This document shows positions 1 through 6,398 of a stretch of 7,000 nucleotides of DNA, one piece after another; the stretch's first letter is position 1, and each line of letters starts with the position of its first letter. This DNA is from Halothece sp. MAG (GTDB lineage Bacteria > Cyanobacteriota > Cyanobacteriia > Cyanobacteriales > Rubidibacteraceae): the NCBI GenBank assembly GCA_018610095.1, contig JAHEOB010000033.1:1-7000 (forward strand). Reading direction: 5' to 3'. The notes beneath the pieces were generated by a model. The model had not been told where the DNA came from. It saw nothing but the letters and a program-made list of their open reading frames with translations, and made no database searches. A program made the translations under genes and the position numbers.

Positions 1-2
1 TC

Positions 3-62
3 AAACAAAAACGAGGAATTACCGCCTATAAACGTATTATTCAATTAACAGAAATAAAATAA
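3..62 (+). CDS. C-terminal tail of an unidentified protein (partial)
   Basis: The third plus-strand frame is open from the left edge to a TAA at 60-62 and gives about 19 residues ending in ...YKRIIQLTEIK. The tail is basic and shows no motif I recognise, so no function is offered. The gene would begin outside the window. This frame is preferred because its stop lies one base before a strong terminator hairpin, which is where a gene end is expected. The other two plus frames stop earlier, at 28-30 and 46-48, and the minus-strand frames contain several stops. The gene would be convergent with alaS. The existence of a gene end here is moderately supported; its identity is unknown. Confidence 0.45.
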   Translation, partial: KQKRGITAYKRIIQLTEIK

Positions 63-63
63 T

Positions 64-90
64 GGGGCGGAAATAGTCGCCCCTTTTGTT
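64..90. terminator. Rho-independent terminator, probably shared by two convergent genes
   Basis: GGGGCG (64-69) pairs perfectly with CGCCCC (78-83) around an 8-base loop, and TTTTGTTGTT follows on the plus strand. This fits an intrinsic terminator for the plus-strand gene ending at 62. On the minus strand the same stem is followed by ATTATTTTATTT, so it can also stop transcripts of alaS, whose stop codon lies 15 bases before the stem. The bidirectional role is inferred from the T-rich tracts on both sides. Confidence 0.8.
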
Positions 91-98
91 GTTAGAAC

Positions 99-2729
99 CT
101 AGGCTAATTGTTCCCGTAACTGATCTTGAGCAGTTTGCAACGCTTCAGGGAGTTTAGAAGCATCCTTTCCTCCTGCTTGGGCAAGGTGAGGACGACCCCC
201 ACCGCCACCGCCACAGATTTTAGCGATGTCACCAATGAAATTGCCGGCTTTTAAGCCTTTTTCATTGACTTGGGGGCTAAAGGCAGCCACTAAACTGACC
301 TTTCCTTCTGCAGGCACTGTTCCTAAAACCACTGCAGCGTCTCCTAGTTTCTGACGCAAACGATCCGCCGCTGTTTGCAGGGCCTTGGCATCCATGTCTT
401 CGACTTTAGCCACTAACAATTGGAAATCACCCACGGTTTCTGCTTCATTTAAAAGTTGATCCGATTTAGCTAGGGCAAGTTCTTGTTTCACCGCTTCTAA
501 TTCTTTTTGCGTGCTTTTAAGTTCAGATTGCAAGGTTTGAATCCGTTGCGGAATTTCCTCAGGTTGTGCCTTAAACTGCTTGCTAAGTTCGCGCACAATC
601 TGATCGCGTTGATTGAGATATTCTAATACGGCTGGCCCTGCAACTGCTTCAATGCGTCGAACGCCCGAAGAAATACTGGTTTCGGAAATAATCTTGAATA
701 ATCCAATTTCTGCCGTGTTATTGACATGAGTTCCGCCACACAGTTCCATAGAAACCCCAGGAACATCAATGACACGAACCACATCATCATATTTTTCGCC
801 AAACATCGCGATCGCGCCTTTGGCTTTGGCTTCATCAAAGGGCATTACTGCCGATTGGGTTTGGTGGGCTTCTGCAATCCAGTTATTAATGGTGTCTTCG
901 ACTTGTTGTAACTCTTCCGGTTCAATAGCGCGCGGGCAATTAAAATCAAATCGTAAGCGATCAAAGGCGACTAAGGAACCTGCCTGAGAAACCGAGGGAT
1001 CAATAATTTGCTTGAGGGCAGCGTGTAATAAGTGAGTTGCTGTATGATGGGCTTGAGCGCGACGACGACAGGCACGATCAATGGTTGCCGTAATGGTATC
1101 ACCTACGGTTAAGGTACCTCGTTCCACGCGACCAAAATGAACGTAGAGGTTAGATTCTTCTTGAACATCTTCAATGCGGACTAATAAATTATCCCCTGAC
1201 AGGTAGCCGCGATCGCCAATTTGTCCCCCAGATTCAGCATAAAAGGGCGTTTTATCTAGCACTAGCTGTACTTCATCTCCCGCTTCTGCTGTGTTGACAG
1301 TTTTCCCATCAACCAATACTGCTTCTACTTTTGCTGGGGAATGGGGATCGGTATAACCAACAAATTCGGTGGGATTAAGGTCTTGCGCCAACTTATCAAT
1401 ACTGCTCTGTACCGTCACATCAACCGTTTCTTGGGCAGCTTGAGACCGTTGACGTTGTTTCTCCATTTCTCGTTCAAAGCCATCCAGATCAACTGTTAAC
1501 CCTTTCTCTTGGGCAACTTCTTGGGTTAACTCTAGGGGAAATCCATAAGTATCATATAGTACAAACGCATCTTCCCCTGAAATTTGCTGGGTTTCTTTCT
1601 GTAAAATTTCTGCTAAGACTTTTTCCCCTCTCTCTAGGGTTTCTAAGAAACGCGATTCTTCCCGCTTCAACTCTTGCTTAATTAAGGTTTCCGCTTCTCG
1701 CAGATGGGAATAATGTTGTTCCATTAGGGAAATGACTGTTTCCGCCACTTGCGGCGTAAATTGTTGGGTAATCCCTAATAAACGCCCATGACGTACCACA
1801 CGACGAATCAGACGACGCAGAACATAGCCTCGTCCTAAATTGGAAGCCGTAATGCCATCGGCGATCATGTGAACCACAGCACGGGCATGATCCCCAATCA
1901 CTTTTAGGGATACCTTTTGCTCTTCACTTGCCTTGTTGTAATCAATATTGGCAATTTCAGCAGCGGTTTGAATAATGGGGAAAATTAAATCCGTTTCATA
2001 ATTATTCGGGACTTGTTGCAGAATTTGTGCCATCCGTTCCAGTCCCAACCCCGTATCAATATTTTGATTTTGTAGCGGGGTTAAATTACCATCACTATCC
2101 CGATTAAACTCCATAAAGACAAGATTATAAAATTCAATGAAACGGGAATCATCATCTAAATCAATATCTTGGTCACCTAACTCTGGATAAAAATCGTAGT
2201 ACAGTTCCGAACAGGGACCACAAGGACCTGTAGGACCTGCTGCCCAGAAATTTTCATCTTCACCCATGCGTTTAATGCGATAGGAAGGAATGCCAATTTT
2301 ATCTCGCCAAATGGCAAACGCTTCTTCATCGTCTTTATAAACACTAGGAATCAACCGTTCTGGTTCCAATCCAAATCCTTCGGTAGATAGCTCCCATGCC
2401 CACTGAATCGCTTCTTCTTTGAAATAATCCCCAAAGCTAAAATTCCCTAGCATTTCAAAGAAGGTATGGTGACGCTTGGTGCGTCCCACATTCTCAATAT
2501 CATTAGTTCGAATACATTTTTGGGAAGTGGTTGCCCGTTTATAGGGAGCAGTTTTTTGCCCTAGAAAGATGGGCTTAAATGGCAACATGCCCGCAATGGT
2601 TAATAACACAGTGGGGTCTTCGGGAATCAAGGAAGCACTGGGTAATACTTCATGTCCCCGTTTCGCATAAAAGTCGAGGAACATTTGGCGAATTTGATTA
2701 CCGCTTAGATATTGAGGAGCGTTAGGCAT
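99..2729 (-). CDS. alaS: Alanyl-tRNA synthetase
   Basis: Charges tRNA-Ala with alanine in the cytoplasm and removes mis-attached serine or glycine. The 876-residue product matches the usual family length. The N-terminal class II catalytic core is clear: a motif 2 region around residues 65-100 (RATTSQKCIRTNDIENVG, then FFEMLGNFSFGDYF) and motif 3 GLGLER at 227-232. The editing domain carries H562-x3-H566 (HTATH) and C664-x3-H668 (CGGTH), the four expected zinc-site residues. A probable coiled coil covers about 704-762, and the C-Ala domain has the six-glycine run (840-845) followed by RPHLAQAGG. No defect is seen. The start chosen is the ATG at 2729 (MPNAPQYLSGNQIRQMF), because cyanobacterial homologues begin this way. 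A GTG at 2756 would add nine residues that look unlike the family. Neither start has a clear Shine-Dalgarno site. The gene appears to be transcribed alone and is divergent from rpoZ. Confidence 0.97.
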   Translation of the reverse strand: MPNAPQYLSGNQIRQMFLDFYAKRGHEVLPSASLIPEDPTVLLTIAGMLPFKPIFLGQKTAPYKRATTSQKCIRTNDIENVGRTKRHHTFFEMLGNFSFGDYFKEEAIQWAWELSTEGFGLEPERLIPSVYKDDEEAFAIWRDKIGIPSYRIKRMGEDENFWAAGPTGPCGPCSELYYDFYPELGDQDIDLDDDSRFIEFYNLVFMEFNRDSDGNLTPLQNQNIDTGLGLERMAQILQQVPNNYETDLIFPIIQTAAEIANIDYNKASEEQKVSLKVIGDHARAVVHMIADGITASNLGRGYVLRRLIRRVVRHGRLLGITQQFTPQVAETVISLMEQHYSHLREAETLIKQELKREESRFLETLERGEKVLAEILQKETQQISGEDAFVLYDTYGFPLELTQEVAQEKGLTVDLDGFEREMEKQRQRSQAAQETVDVTVQSSIDKLAQDLNPTEFVGYTDPHSPAKVEAVLVDGKTVNTAEAGDEVQLVLDKTPFYAESGGQIGDRGYLSGDNLLVRIEDVQEESNLYVHFGRVERGTLTVGDTITATIDRACRRRAQAHHTATHLLHAALKQIIDPSVSQAGSLVAFDRLRFDFNCPRAIEPEELQQVEDTINNWIAEAHQTQSAVMPFDEAKAKGAIAMFGEKYDDVVRVIDVPGVSMELCGGTHVNNTAEIGLFKIISETSISSGVRRIEAVAGPAVLEYLNQRDQIVRELSKQFKAQPEEIPQRIQTLQSELKSTQKELEAVKQELALAKSDQLLNEAETVGDFQLLVAKVEDMDAKALQTAADRLRQKLGDAAVVLGTVPAEGKVSLVAAFSPQVNEKGLKAGNFIGDIAKICGGGGGGRPHLAQAGGKDASKLPEALQTAQDQLREQLA
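808..815. repeat. HIP1 octamer
   Basis: Perfect GCGATCGC palindrome inside the alaS editing-domain region. HIP1 is an over-represented octamer typical of many cyanobacterial genomes; here it is simply read as codons. Confidence 0.85.
1209..1216. repeat. HIP1 octamer
   Basis: A second perfect GCGATCGC within alaS, flanked by C on both sides. Confidence 0.85.
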
Positions 2730-2910
2730 TGTTATAAATTTTAGAATGAGCGACACGACAATCTGCTGACTATCTCTTCTCTATTCTGACATTTGCCGAA
2801 TTTGAAAGCTCCAATATCTCCAACAGGACTGAAACTATCCCTTGATTACCGAAAATACGCTATGGTGATTAATGTAATCATTAGCTAGCAAACGATAAGC
2901 AATTACCCGC
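2730..2910. promoter_or_regulatory. Divergent intergenic region, alaS / rpoZ
   Basis: This spacer must hold the promoters of alaS (leftward) and rpoZ (rightward). The clearest structure is a perfect inverted repeat TGATTA-ATG-TAATCA at 2866-2880, 30 bases before the rpoZ start codon. A weak -35/-10 pair for rpoZ, TTACCG at 2846 and TAATGT at 2870 with an 18-base spacer, would put the -10 inside this repeat. The -10 matches consensus poorly, so the promoter is a guess. No convincing promoter for alaS and no Shine-Dalgarno site for rpoZ were found. Confidence 0.4.
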
Positions 2911-3144
2911 ATGTATAAACGCTCCTCTTTCAACTCAGAAGAGATTGTTCAACGCTCTGAACAATTGATGACTGCAGCCTCTAATCGTTATCGGATTACT
3001 GTACAAGTGGCGAAACGGGCAAAGCGTCGTCGTAGTGAAGATAAAAACCAAGATACCTTAGAAGATCCCTTAATGACTCCTCCCATACGAGCCATTATTG
3101 AAATGTCTGATGAGTTAACTCAACCAGAAATTATCGGCGAATAA
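2911..3144 (+). CDS. rpoZ: DNA-directed RNA polymerase omega subunit
   Basis: The 77-residue product is the small omega subunit, which helps assemble and stabilise RNA polymerase by binding the beta-prime subunit. It is recognised as the cyanobacterial/plastid Ycf61-type omega by the block AASNRYRITVQVAKRAKRRR (residues 22-41), followed by an acidic variable stretch (SEDKNQDTLED) and the conserved ending PPIRAIIEMSDELTQPEIIGE (57-77). The length is normal for cyanobacteria and the protein is complete. The start is the first ATG, giving the usual MxKRSxF beginning. The gene is followed 70 bases downstream by a DUF1818 gene on the same strand, and I see no good terminator between them, so co-transcription is plausible. 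Confidence 0.93.
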   Translation: MYKRSSFNSEEIVQRSEQLMTAASNRYRITVQVAKRAKRRRSEDKNQDTLEDPLMTPPIRAIIEMSDELTQPEIIGE

Positions 3145-3214
3145 TCCGTTTCGGGGGAGAGGGGGGTCAGTCAAGACAGAGCTGTGCCTCGATTGGACTC
3201 AAACGGTAATCTTA

Positions 3215-3601
3215 ATGCAGCGAGTATTAAAAAAAGGAGACGGGTGGCGGATTGGTTGGAATCCCAATGCAGAAATTTATAAGGGCTTAGTTGGGGCTGA
3301 TGAATGGGCGGTGGAACTAACGCAAGCAGAATTAATGGATTTTTGTCGGTTACTGTTAGAACTTGCCCAAACCATGGAAGAAATGGCACAAGAATTAGTG
3401 GATGAGGAACGAATTTCCTGTCAAGCGCAAACTGAGCGTATCTGGTTAAACGTGGAAGGCTACCCTGATGCATTTGATTTACGGTTCATTTTAGAAACAG
3501 GACGCGGGGCAGAAGGAAATTGGTCAGCTACCGCAGTGCCTGAGTTAATTACGGCAGCCAAAAATTTTCAGACATTGTACTTGCAATCACCTTCACACTA
3601 G
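3215..3601 (+). CDS. DUF1818 family protein
   Basis: The 128-residue protein matches DUF1818, a family known to me only from cyanobacteria, with no established function. It opens with the typical WRIGWNP motif (11-17), continues YKGLVGADEWAVELT (22-36), then a long, mostly acidic helix (37-68), a strand pair around RIWLNVEGYPDAFDLRFIL (75-93), and a C-terminal part with WSATAVPELITAAKNFQTL (103-121). No signal peptide or membrane segment is present, so it should be cytosolic. From memory, solved members are grouped by structure with the PC4/Whirly-type single-strand DNA-binding fold; the sequence alone does not prove this. The start at 3215 fits homologues, though no clear Shine-Dalgarno site precedes it. 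The gene follows rpoZ by 70 bases. Its last codons contain the likely -35 box of the downstream tRNA. Confidence 0.85.
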   Translation: MQRVLKKGDGWRIGWNPNAEIYKGLVGADEWAVELTQAELMDFCRLLLELAQTMEEMAQELVDEERISCQAQTERIWLNVEGYPDAFDLRFILETGRGAEGNWSATAVPELITAAKNFQTLYLQSPSH

Positions 3602-3609
3602 GTTATTAT
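3581..3609 (+). promoter_or_regulatory. Sigma-70-type promoter of tRNA-Pro
   Basis: TTGCAA (3581-3586, four of six consensus matches) and TATTAT (3604-3609, five of six) are separated by the ideal 17 bases. Transcription would start near 3616, giving a leader of about 10 bases before the tRNA. The -35 box lies within the final codons of the DUF1818 gene. This is a prediction from pattern and spacing only. Confidence 0.6.
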
Positions 3610-3625
3610 AGAAAATTGCAAATGT

Positions 3626-3699
3626 CGGGGCGTAGCGCAGCTTGGTAGCGCACCACTTTGGGGTAGTGGGGGTCGTGGGTTCAAATCCCGCCGCTCCGA
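3626..3699 (+). tRNA. tRNA-Pro (anticodon GGG)
   Basis: A full cloverleaf of 74 bases can be drawn. The acceptor stem CGGGGCG (3626-3632) pairs with CGCTCCG (3692-3698) with one G-U pair. The D arm is GCGC/GCGC (3635-3638, 3648-3651). The anticodon stem CCACT/AGTGG (3653-3657, 3665-3669) encloses the loop TTGGGGT, giving anticodon GGG at 3660-3662. The T arm GTGGG/CCCGC surrounds TTCAAAT (3680-3686). The discriminator is A at 3699. The first pair C1-G72 with A73 agrees with bacterial tRNA-Pro identity. The 3' CCA is not encoded and must be added after transcription. It reads the proline codons CCC and CCU. Confidence 0.97.
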
Positions 3700-3722
3700 T
3701 ACAGTTAATAAATATTCTGGTT

Positions 3723-3758
3723 AGGGGAGGCTAATAGGCTGTAGCTTCCCTTAATTTT
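3723..3758 (+). terminator. Probable terminator hairpin after tRNA-Pro
   Basis: An 11-pair stem forms between 3723-3733 (AGGGGAGGCTA) and 3742-3752 (TAGCTTCCCTT), with two G-U pairs and an 8-base loop; AATTTTA follows. On the minus strand the G-U pairs become A-C mismatches and no T tract follows, so it serves the tRNA transcript better than rodA. A second weak hairpin, AGCTA-AAA-TAGCT (3759-3771), followed by TTTT, overlaps the rodA stop codon and could act as backup. The short, interrupted T tract limits confidence. Confidence 0.5.
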
Positions 3759-5061
3759 AGCTAAAATAGCTTTTTCGTTTTCGATAGTTAGCGACTGATT
3801 CCACCAAACCAATTGCTAGGAAATTCATGAGTAAGGCGGAGCCTCCAGCACTCATCCAAGGTAATGGCAGTCCGGTAATAGGAGCAACGCCAACAGTCAT
3901 TCCAATATTGACAATAACCTGAAAAACAATCATGGCAAAAACGCCAATTGCCAGAAATGATCCAAAATGATCTTTAGCTTGCAAAGCGATGGTAATTAAG
4001 CGCGCACAAATTAACCAGAACAGGATTAAAAGCCCAAAACTGCCAACAAATCCTAATTGTTCTCCAACGGCACTAAAAATAAAGTCATTCTGCTGTTCGG
4101 GAACAAAAACAAGTTGGGTTTCTGTTCCTTGCTTCAGACCATTTCCCCACAGACCACCGGCACCAATAGCAATGCGAGATTGTATTAATTGAAAGCCTTG
4201 CTCTTGTTGATAATTACTAGGCTCTAAAAAGGCAAGAATACGAAATTTTTGATAAGGTGCTAAAACTCCCCAAAAAACTTCCCCTAGCTTGCCAGAAGCA
4301 ATATTGACAACAAGGGAAGCAAAGCTGGGAAACCAACCCCCTGGTAAGGTACGCCATGCCATAACAACAATGAAGGCTGTCCAACTTAACCCAGCGACTA
4401 AATTCACATAAACATTTTCATCAACATTAACTGCAATCGCTGCTACTTCACTAACATGAAATGCAATTGCTGCTACTGCCGGGGAGACTAAGACGATCAA
4501 CCAGCCGAGATTGGTATTGGCCCAGTACAGCATGACTAGCGCGATCGCGCCTAAGACTAAAGAGCTTCCCAAATCAGGTTGTGACACTACTAATGCCCAA
4601 GGAACAGCCACAACCAGCAAGACTTGAACCAGTTTCCCAATGCGATTGATGATGGGACGGTGATGAAGCACCGCTGCTAGGGTAATAATAATCCCTAATT
4701 TGGCAAACTCAGAAGGCTGTACACTAAACCCAGCAATTGTTAACCAACGTTGTGCCCCCCCAGCAGTAACGCCCATTAAATTGACAGCTAACAGCACAAC
4801 ATTGGTAATGGCATAAATGAACCAATACCAATCTAAGAAGTGTTCGTAATGCCAACGGGCTAGTAAAAAGGTAATGAAAACGCCAATCCCACCCACGATC
4901 GCATGCAGCAGCGTATCATTAAGGCTGTTTGTGACAGTATGAATGGTTAAACTGCCCCACGCCGTAACAGTGATGGTTAATAGCAATAAAAACCAGTCAA
5001 TGTTTTGCCAAGGGGCAATTAGATTCTTCCAACGAAATGGTTTGTTAAAAATGGAAGCCAT
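3757..5061 (-). CDS. rodA: Peptidoglycan glycosyltransferase RodA (SEDS family)
   Basis: An integral membrane polymerase that builds glycan strands from lipid II during cell elongation, normally paired with a class B penicillin-binding protein. The 434-residue protein is strongly hydrophobic with many membrane segments. SEDS motifs appear in order: GGAQRWLTIAGFSVQPSEFAKLG (101-123), QPDLGSS (161-167), GFQLIQSRIAIGAGGLWGNG (289-308), PEQQNDFIF (321-329) with D326 at the position of the family's essential aspartate, and PLPWMSAGGSALL (399-411). RodA rather than FtsW is favoured by the QSRIAIGAGGLWGNG and NDFIF blocks. It is about 60 residues longer than E. coli RodA; the excess lies mostly between 183 and 262 and includes two extra hydrophobic stretches. 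It starts 7 bases after the mrp stop codon, so it is probably co-transcribed and perhaps translationally coupled. No Shine-Dalgarno site is evident. Confidence 0.93.
   Translation of the reverse strand: MASIFNKPFRWKNLIAPWQNIDWFLLLLTITVTAWGSLTIHTVTNSLNDTLLHAIVGGIGVFITFLLARWHYEHFLDWYWFIYAITNVVLLAVNLMGVTAGGAQRWLTIAGFSVQPSEFAKLGIIITLAAVLHHRPIINRIGKLVQVLLVVAVPWALVVSQPDLGSSLVLGAIALVMLYWANTNLGWLIVLVSPAVAAIAFHVSEVAAIAVNVDENVYVNLVAGLSWTAFIVVMAWRTLPGGWFPSFASLVVNIASGKLGEVFWGVLAPYQKFRILAFLEPSNYQQEQGFQLIQSRIAIGAGGLWGNGLKQGTETQLVFVPEQQNDFIFSAVGEQLGFVGSFGLLILFWLICARLITIALQAKDHFGSFLAIGVFAMIVFQVIVNIGMTVGVAPITGLPLPWMSAGGSALLMNFLAIGLVESVANYRKRKSYFS
4541..4548. repeat. HIP1 octamer
   Basis: Perfect GCGATCGC within rodA, extended to GCGATCGCGC on the plus strand. 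Confidence 0.85.
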
Positions 5062-5068
5062 GTCATTT

Positions 5069-6130
5069 TTAAGTTAAAGCAACCACTGAAATTTTAGCTG
5101 CTACTTGTTGGGCAATGTTGTGAAGGGCTTCTGCTGATGCAGAATTGGGGTGAGAAATGACAATGGGAATGCCTTGATCGCTGCCTTCCCGTAAGGAAAT
5201 TTCTAAAGGGATACAACCCAGTAAGGGAACATTGAGTTCTTTTGAGGCTTTTTCGCCTCCCCCTGATCCAAATAGATCATAACGGCGATCGGGCAAATCT
5301 GGGGGAATAAAATAACTCATATTCTCGACCATTCCCAACACATTGACCCCCAACTGTTCAAACATTTTTAAGCCGCGACGGGCATCCATTAAGGAAACAT
5401 CCTGAGGCGTGGTAACAATCACTGCTCCTGACATGGGAACGGCTTGGGCAAGGGTTAATTGGGCGTCTCCTGTACCAGGGGGTAAATCCACCACCATATA
5501 ATCGAGTTCTCCCCAATTGACTTGATAAAGGAATTGCCGAATGACGCCATTAAGCATGGGACCCCGCCAAACTACAGGCTGATCGGGATCAATGAGAAAT
5601 CCCATGGAGACTAATTTGACACCATGGTTAAACGCTGGTTCTAAAACTTCTCCTTTCTCAGAATCTTGTACTCGGACTTTAGCTTCTGCCAGTCCCAACA
5701 TACTGGGGGCATTGGGACCATAAATATCGGCATCTAGCAGTCCCACTTTGGCACCACTTTGGGCAAGAGAGACTGCAATATTGATGGCAATCGAGCTTTT
5801 ACCCACTCCCCCTTTACCACTGGAGACAGCAACGATATTTTTGACCCCAGGCACGGCTTCGCGATCGGGAATTGATTTTTGTTGAGGGGTTTCCGAGGTT
5901 ACTTCCACATCAACCGTTTCCACCCCAGGTAAATCTTGCACTGCTTTTTTGCAATCATCAACAATCATCTCCTTAAGGGGACAAGCAGGAGTGGTTAAAA
6001 CGAGTTTAAAACTTAAAGCCCCGTTTTCTAGTTGAATATCTCGGATCATATCGAGATCAACGAGGCTTTTCTGTAGTTCTGGGTCTTGAACTGGGCGCAG
6101 TGCTTCTAAAATGGTGTTAGTATCGGTCAT
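5069..6130 (-). CDS. mrp: Mrp/ApbC-type Fe-S cluster carrier P-loop ATPase
   Basis: A cytosolic ATPase of the Mrp/NBP35 family (relatives: ApbC, plastid HCF101), thought to bind and pass iron-sulfur clusters to target proteins. The 353-residue product has two domains: an N-terminal MIP18/DUF59 domain (about 4-80, with TTPACPLKEMI holding C50) and a P-loop domain with the deviant Walker A GKGGVGKSS (105-113), the switch segment LLDADIYGPN (131-140) and DLPPGTGD (215-222). The motif VENMSYF (268-274) is followed by IPPDLPDRRYD, so the CxxC that binds the bridging cluster in E. coli Mrp and NBP35 is absent. The only cysteines are C50, C60 and C306. The annotation as Mrp is firm; its exact role as a carrier is inferred. 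It is the first gene of the mrp-rodA unit. No Shine-Dalgarno site is seen. Confidence 0.93.
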   Translation of the reverse strand: MTDTNTILEALRPVQDPELQKSLVDLDMIRDIQLENGALSFKLVLTTPACPLKEMIVDDCKKAVQDLPGVETVDVEVTSETPQQKSIPDREAVPGVKNIVAVSSGKGGVGKSSIAINIAVSLAQSGAKVGLLDADIYGPNAPSMLGLAEAKVRVQDSEKGEVLEPAFNHGVKLVSMGFLIDPDQPVVWRGPMLNGVIRQFLYQVNWGELDYMVVDLPPGTGDAQLTLAQAVPMSGAVIVTTPQDVSLMDARRGLKMFEQLGVNVLGMVENMSYFIPPDLPDRRYDLFGSGGGEKASKELNVPLLGCIPLEISLREGSDQGIPIVISHPNSASAEALHNIAQQVAAKISVVALT

Positions 6131-6398
6131 TGTTTAGAATTATTTTTTACTATTTTTAACACGTCTTTACTCACGATGGTAACGAGGATAGTTGAGTAAA
6201 TGTGGTTTCCTAGCATATAAATATTTAGCCGTTATGATTGGTTATAACCTATTGGTAGCACAGAGTAAAACCACTCCTCCGCATTTTCGGGCTAAACAGC
6301 GTTGAATACTATGAATATCCTAGCAACATCAATTAATTCACTCTGGTTAGGATAAAAGGAGTAAAATTGAACCAGAAAACATTGAGGAGTCAACGTCT
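6131..6398. promoter_or_regulatory. Divergent intergenic region, mrp / cugP-like gene
   Basis: This 268 bp gap, AT-rich over most of its length, should contain the promoters of mrp (leftward) and the nucleotidyltransferase gene (rightward). A possible -10 for the latter is TAAAAT at 6362-6367 (five of six matches), which would give a leader of about 25 bases, but no good -35 box sits at the right distance. Short symmetric elements include the inverted repeat TTTACTCA (6166-6173) / TGAGTAAA (6193-6200) and the palindromes TAAATATTTA (6218-6227) and GGTTATAACC (6240-6249). I see no credible small gene or tRNA here. Confidence 0.4.
6384..6389 (+). promoter_or_regulatory. Ribosome-binding site of the cugP-like gene
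   Basis: GAGGAG lies 9 bases before the ATG at 6399. It is the only strong Shine-Dalgarno site in this window and it fixes that start codon. Confidence 0.8.

Noticed and set aside
195..212. Short repeat of ACC/GCC triplets resembling a microsatellite
   Set aside because: It encodes the six glycines conserved in the C-Ala domain of AlaRS (residues 840-845), so it is protein constraint rather than a repeat element.
623..987. Short open frames on both strands inside alaS
   Set aside because: They lie wholly within the alaS coding region in other frames, have no family resemblance, and alaS is intact.
2730..2756. Nine-residue N-terminal extension of AlaRS from a GTG at 2756
   Set aside because: The extension MSLILKFIT is unlike family N-termini, and the ATG at 2729 gives the expected beginning.
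3147..3206. CCGTTT (3147-3152) and AAACGG (3201-3206) as a possible terminator or attenuator between rpoZ and DUF1818
   Set aside because: The arms are only six bases, 48 bases apart, and no T tract follows, so this is within chance.
3171..3473. A 100-codon minus-strand open frame opposite the DUF1818 gene
   Set aside because: The plus-strand frame gives a recognisable DUF1818 protein. The opposite frame shows no motif and is an antisense shadow.
3989..4192. A 67-codon plus-strand open frame inside rodA
   Set aside because: It is antisense to conserved RodA motifs and has no features of a real protein.
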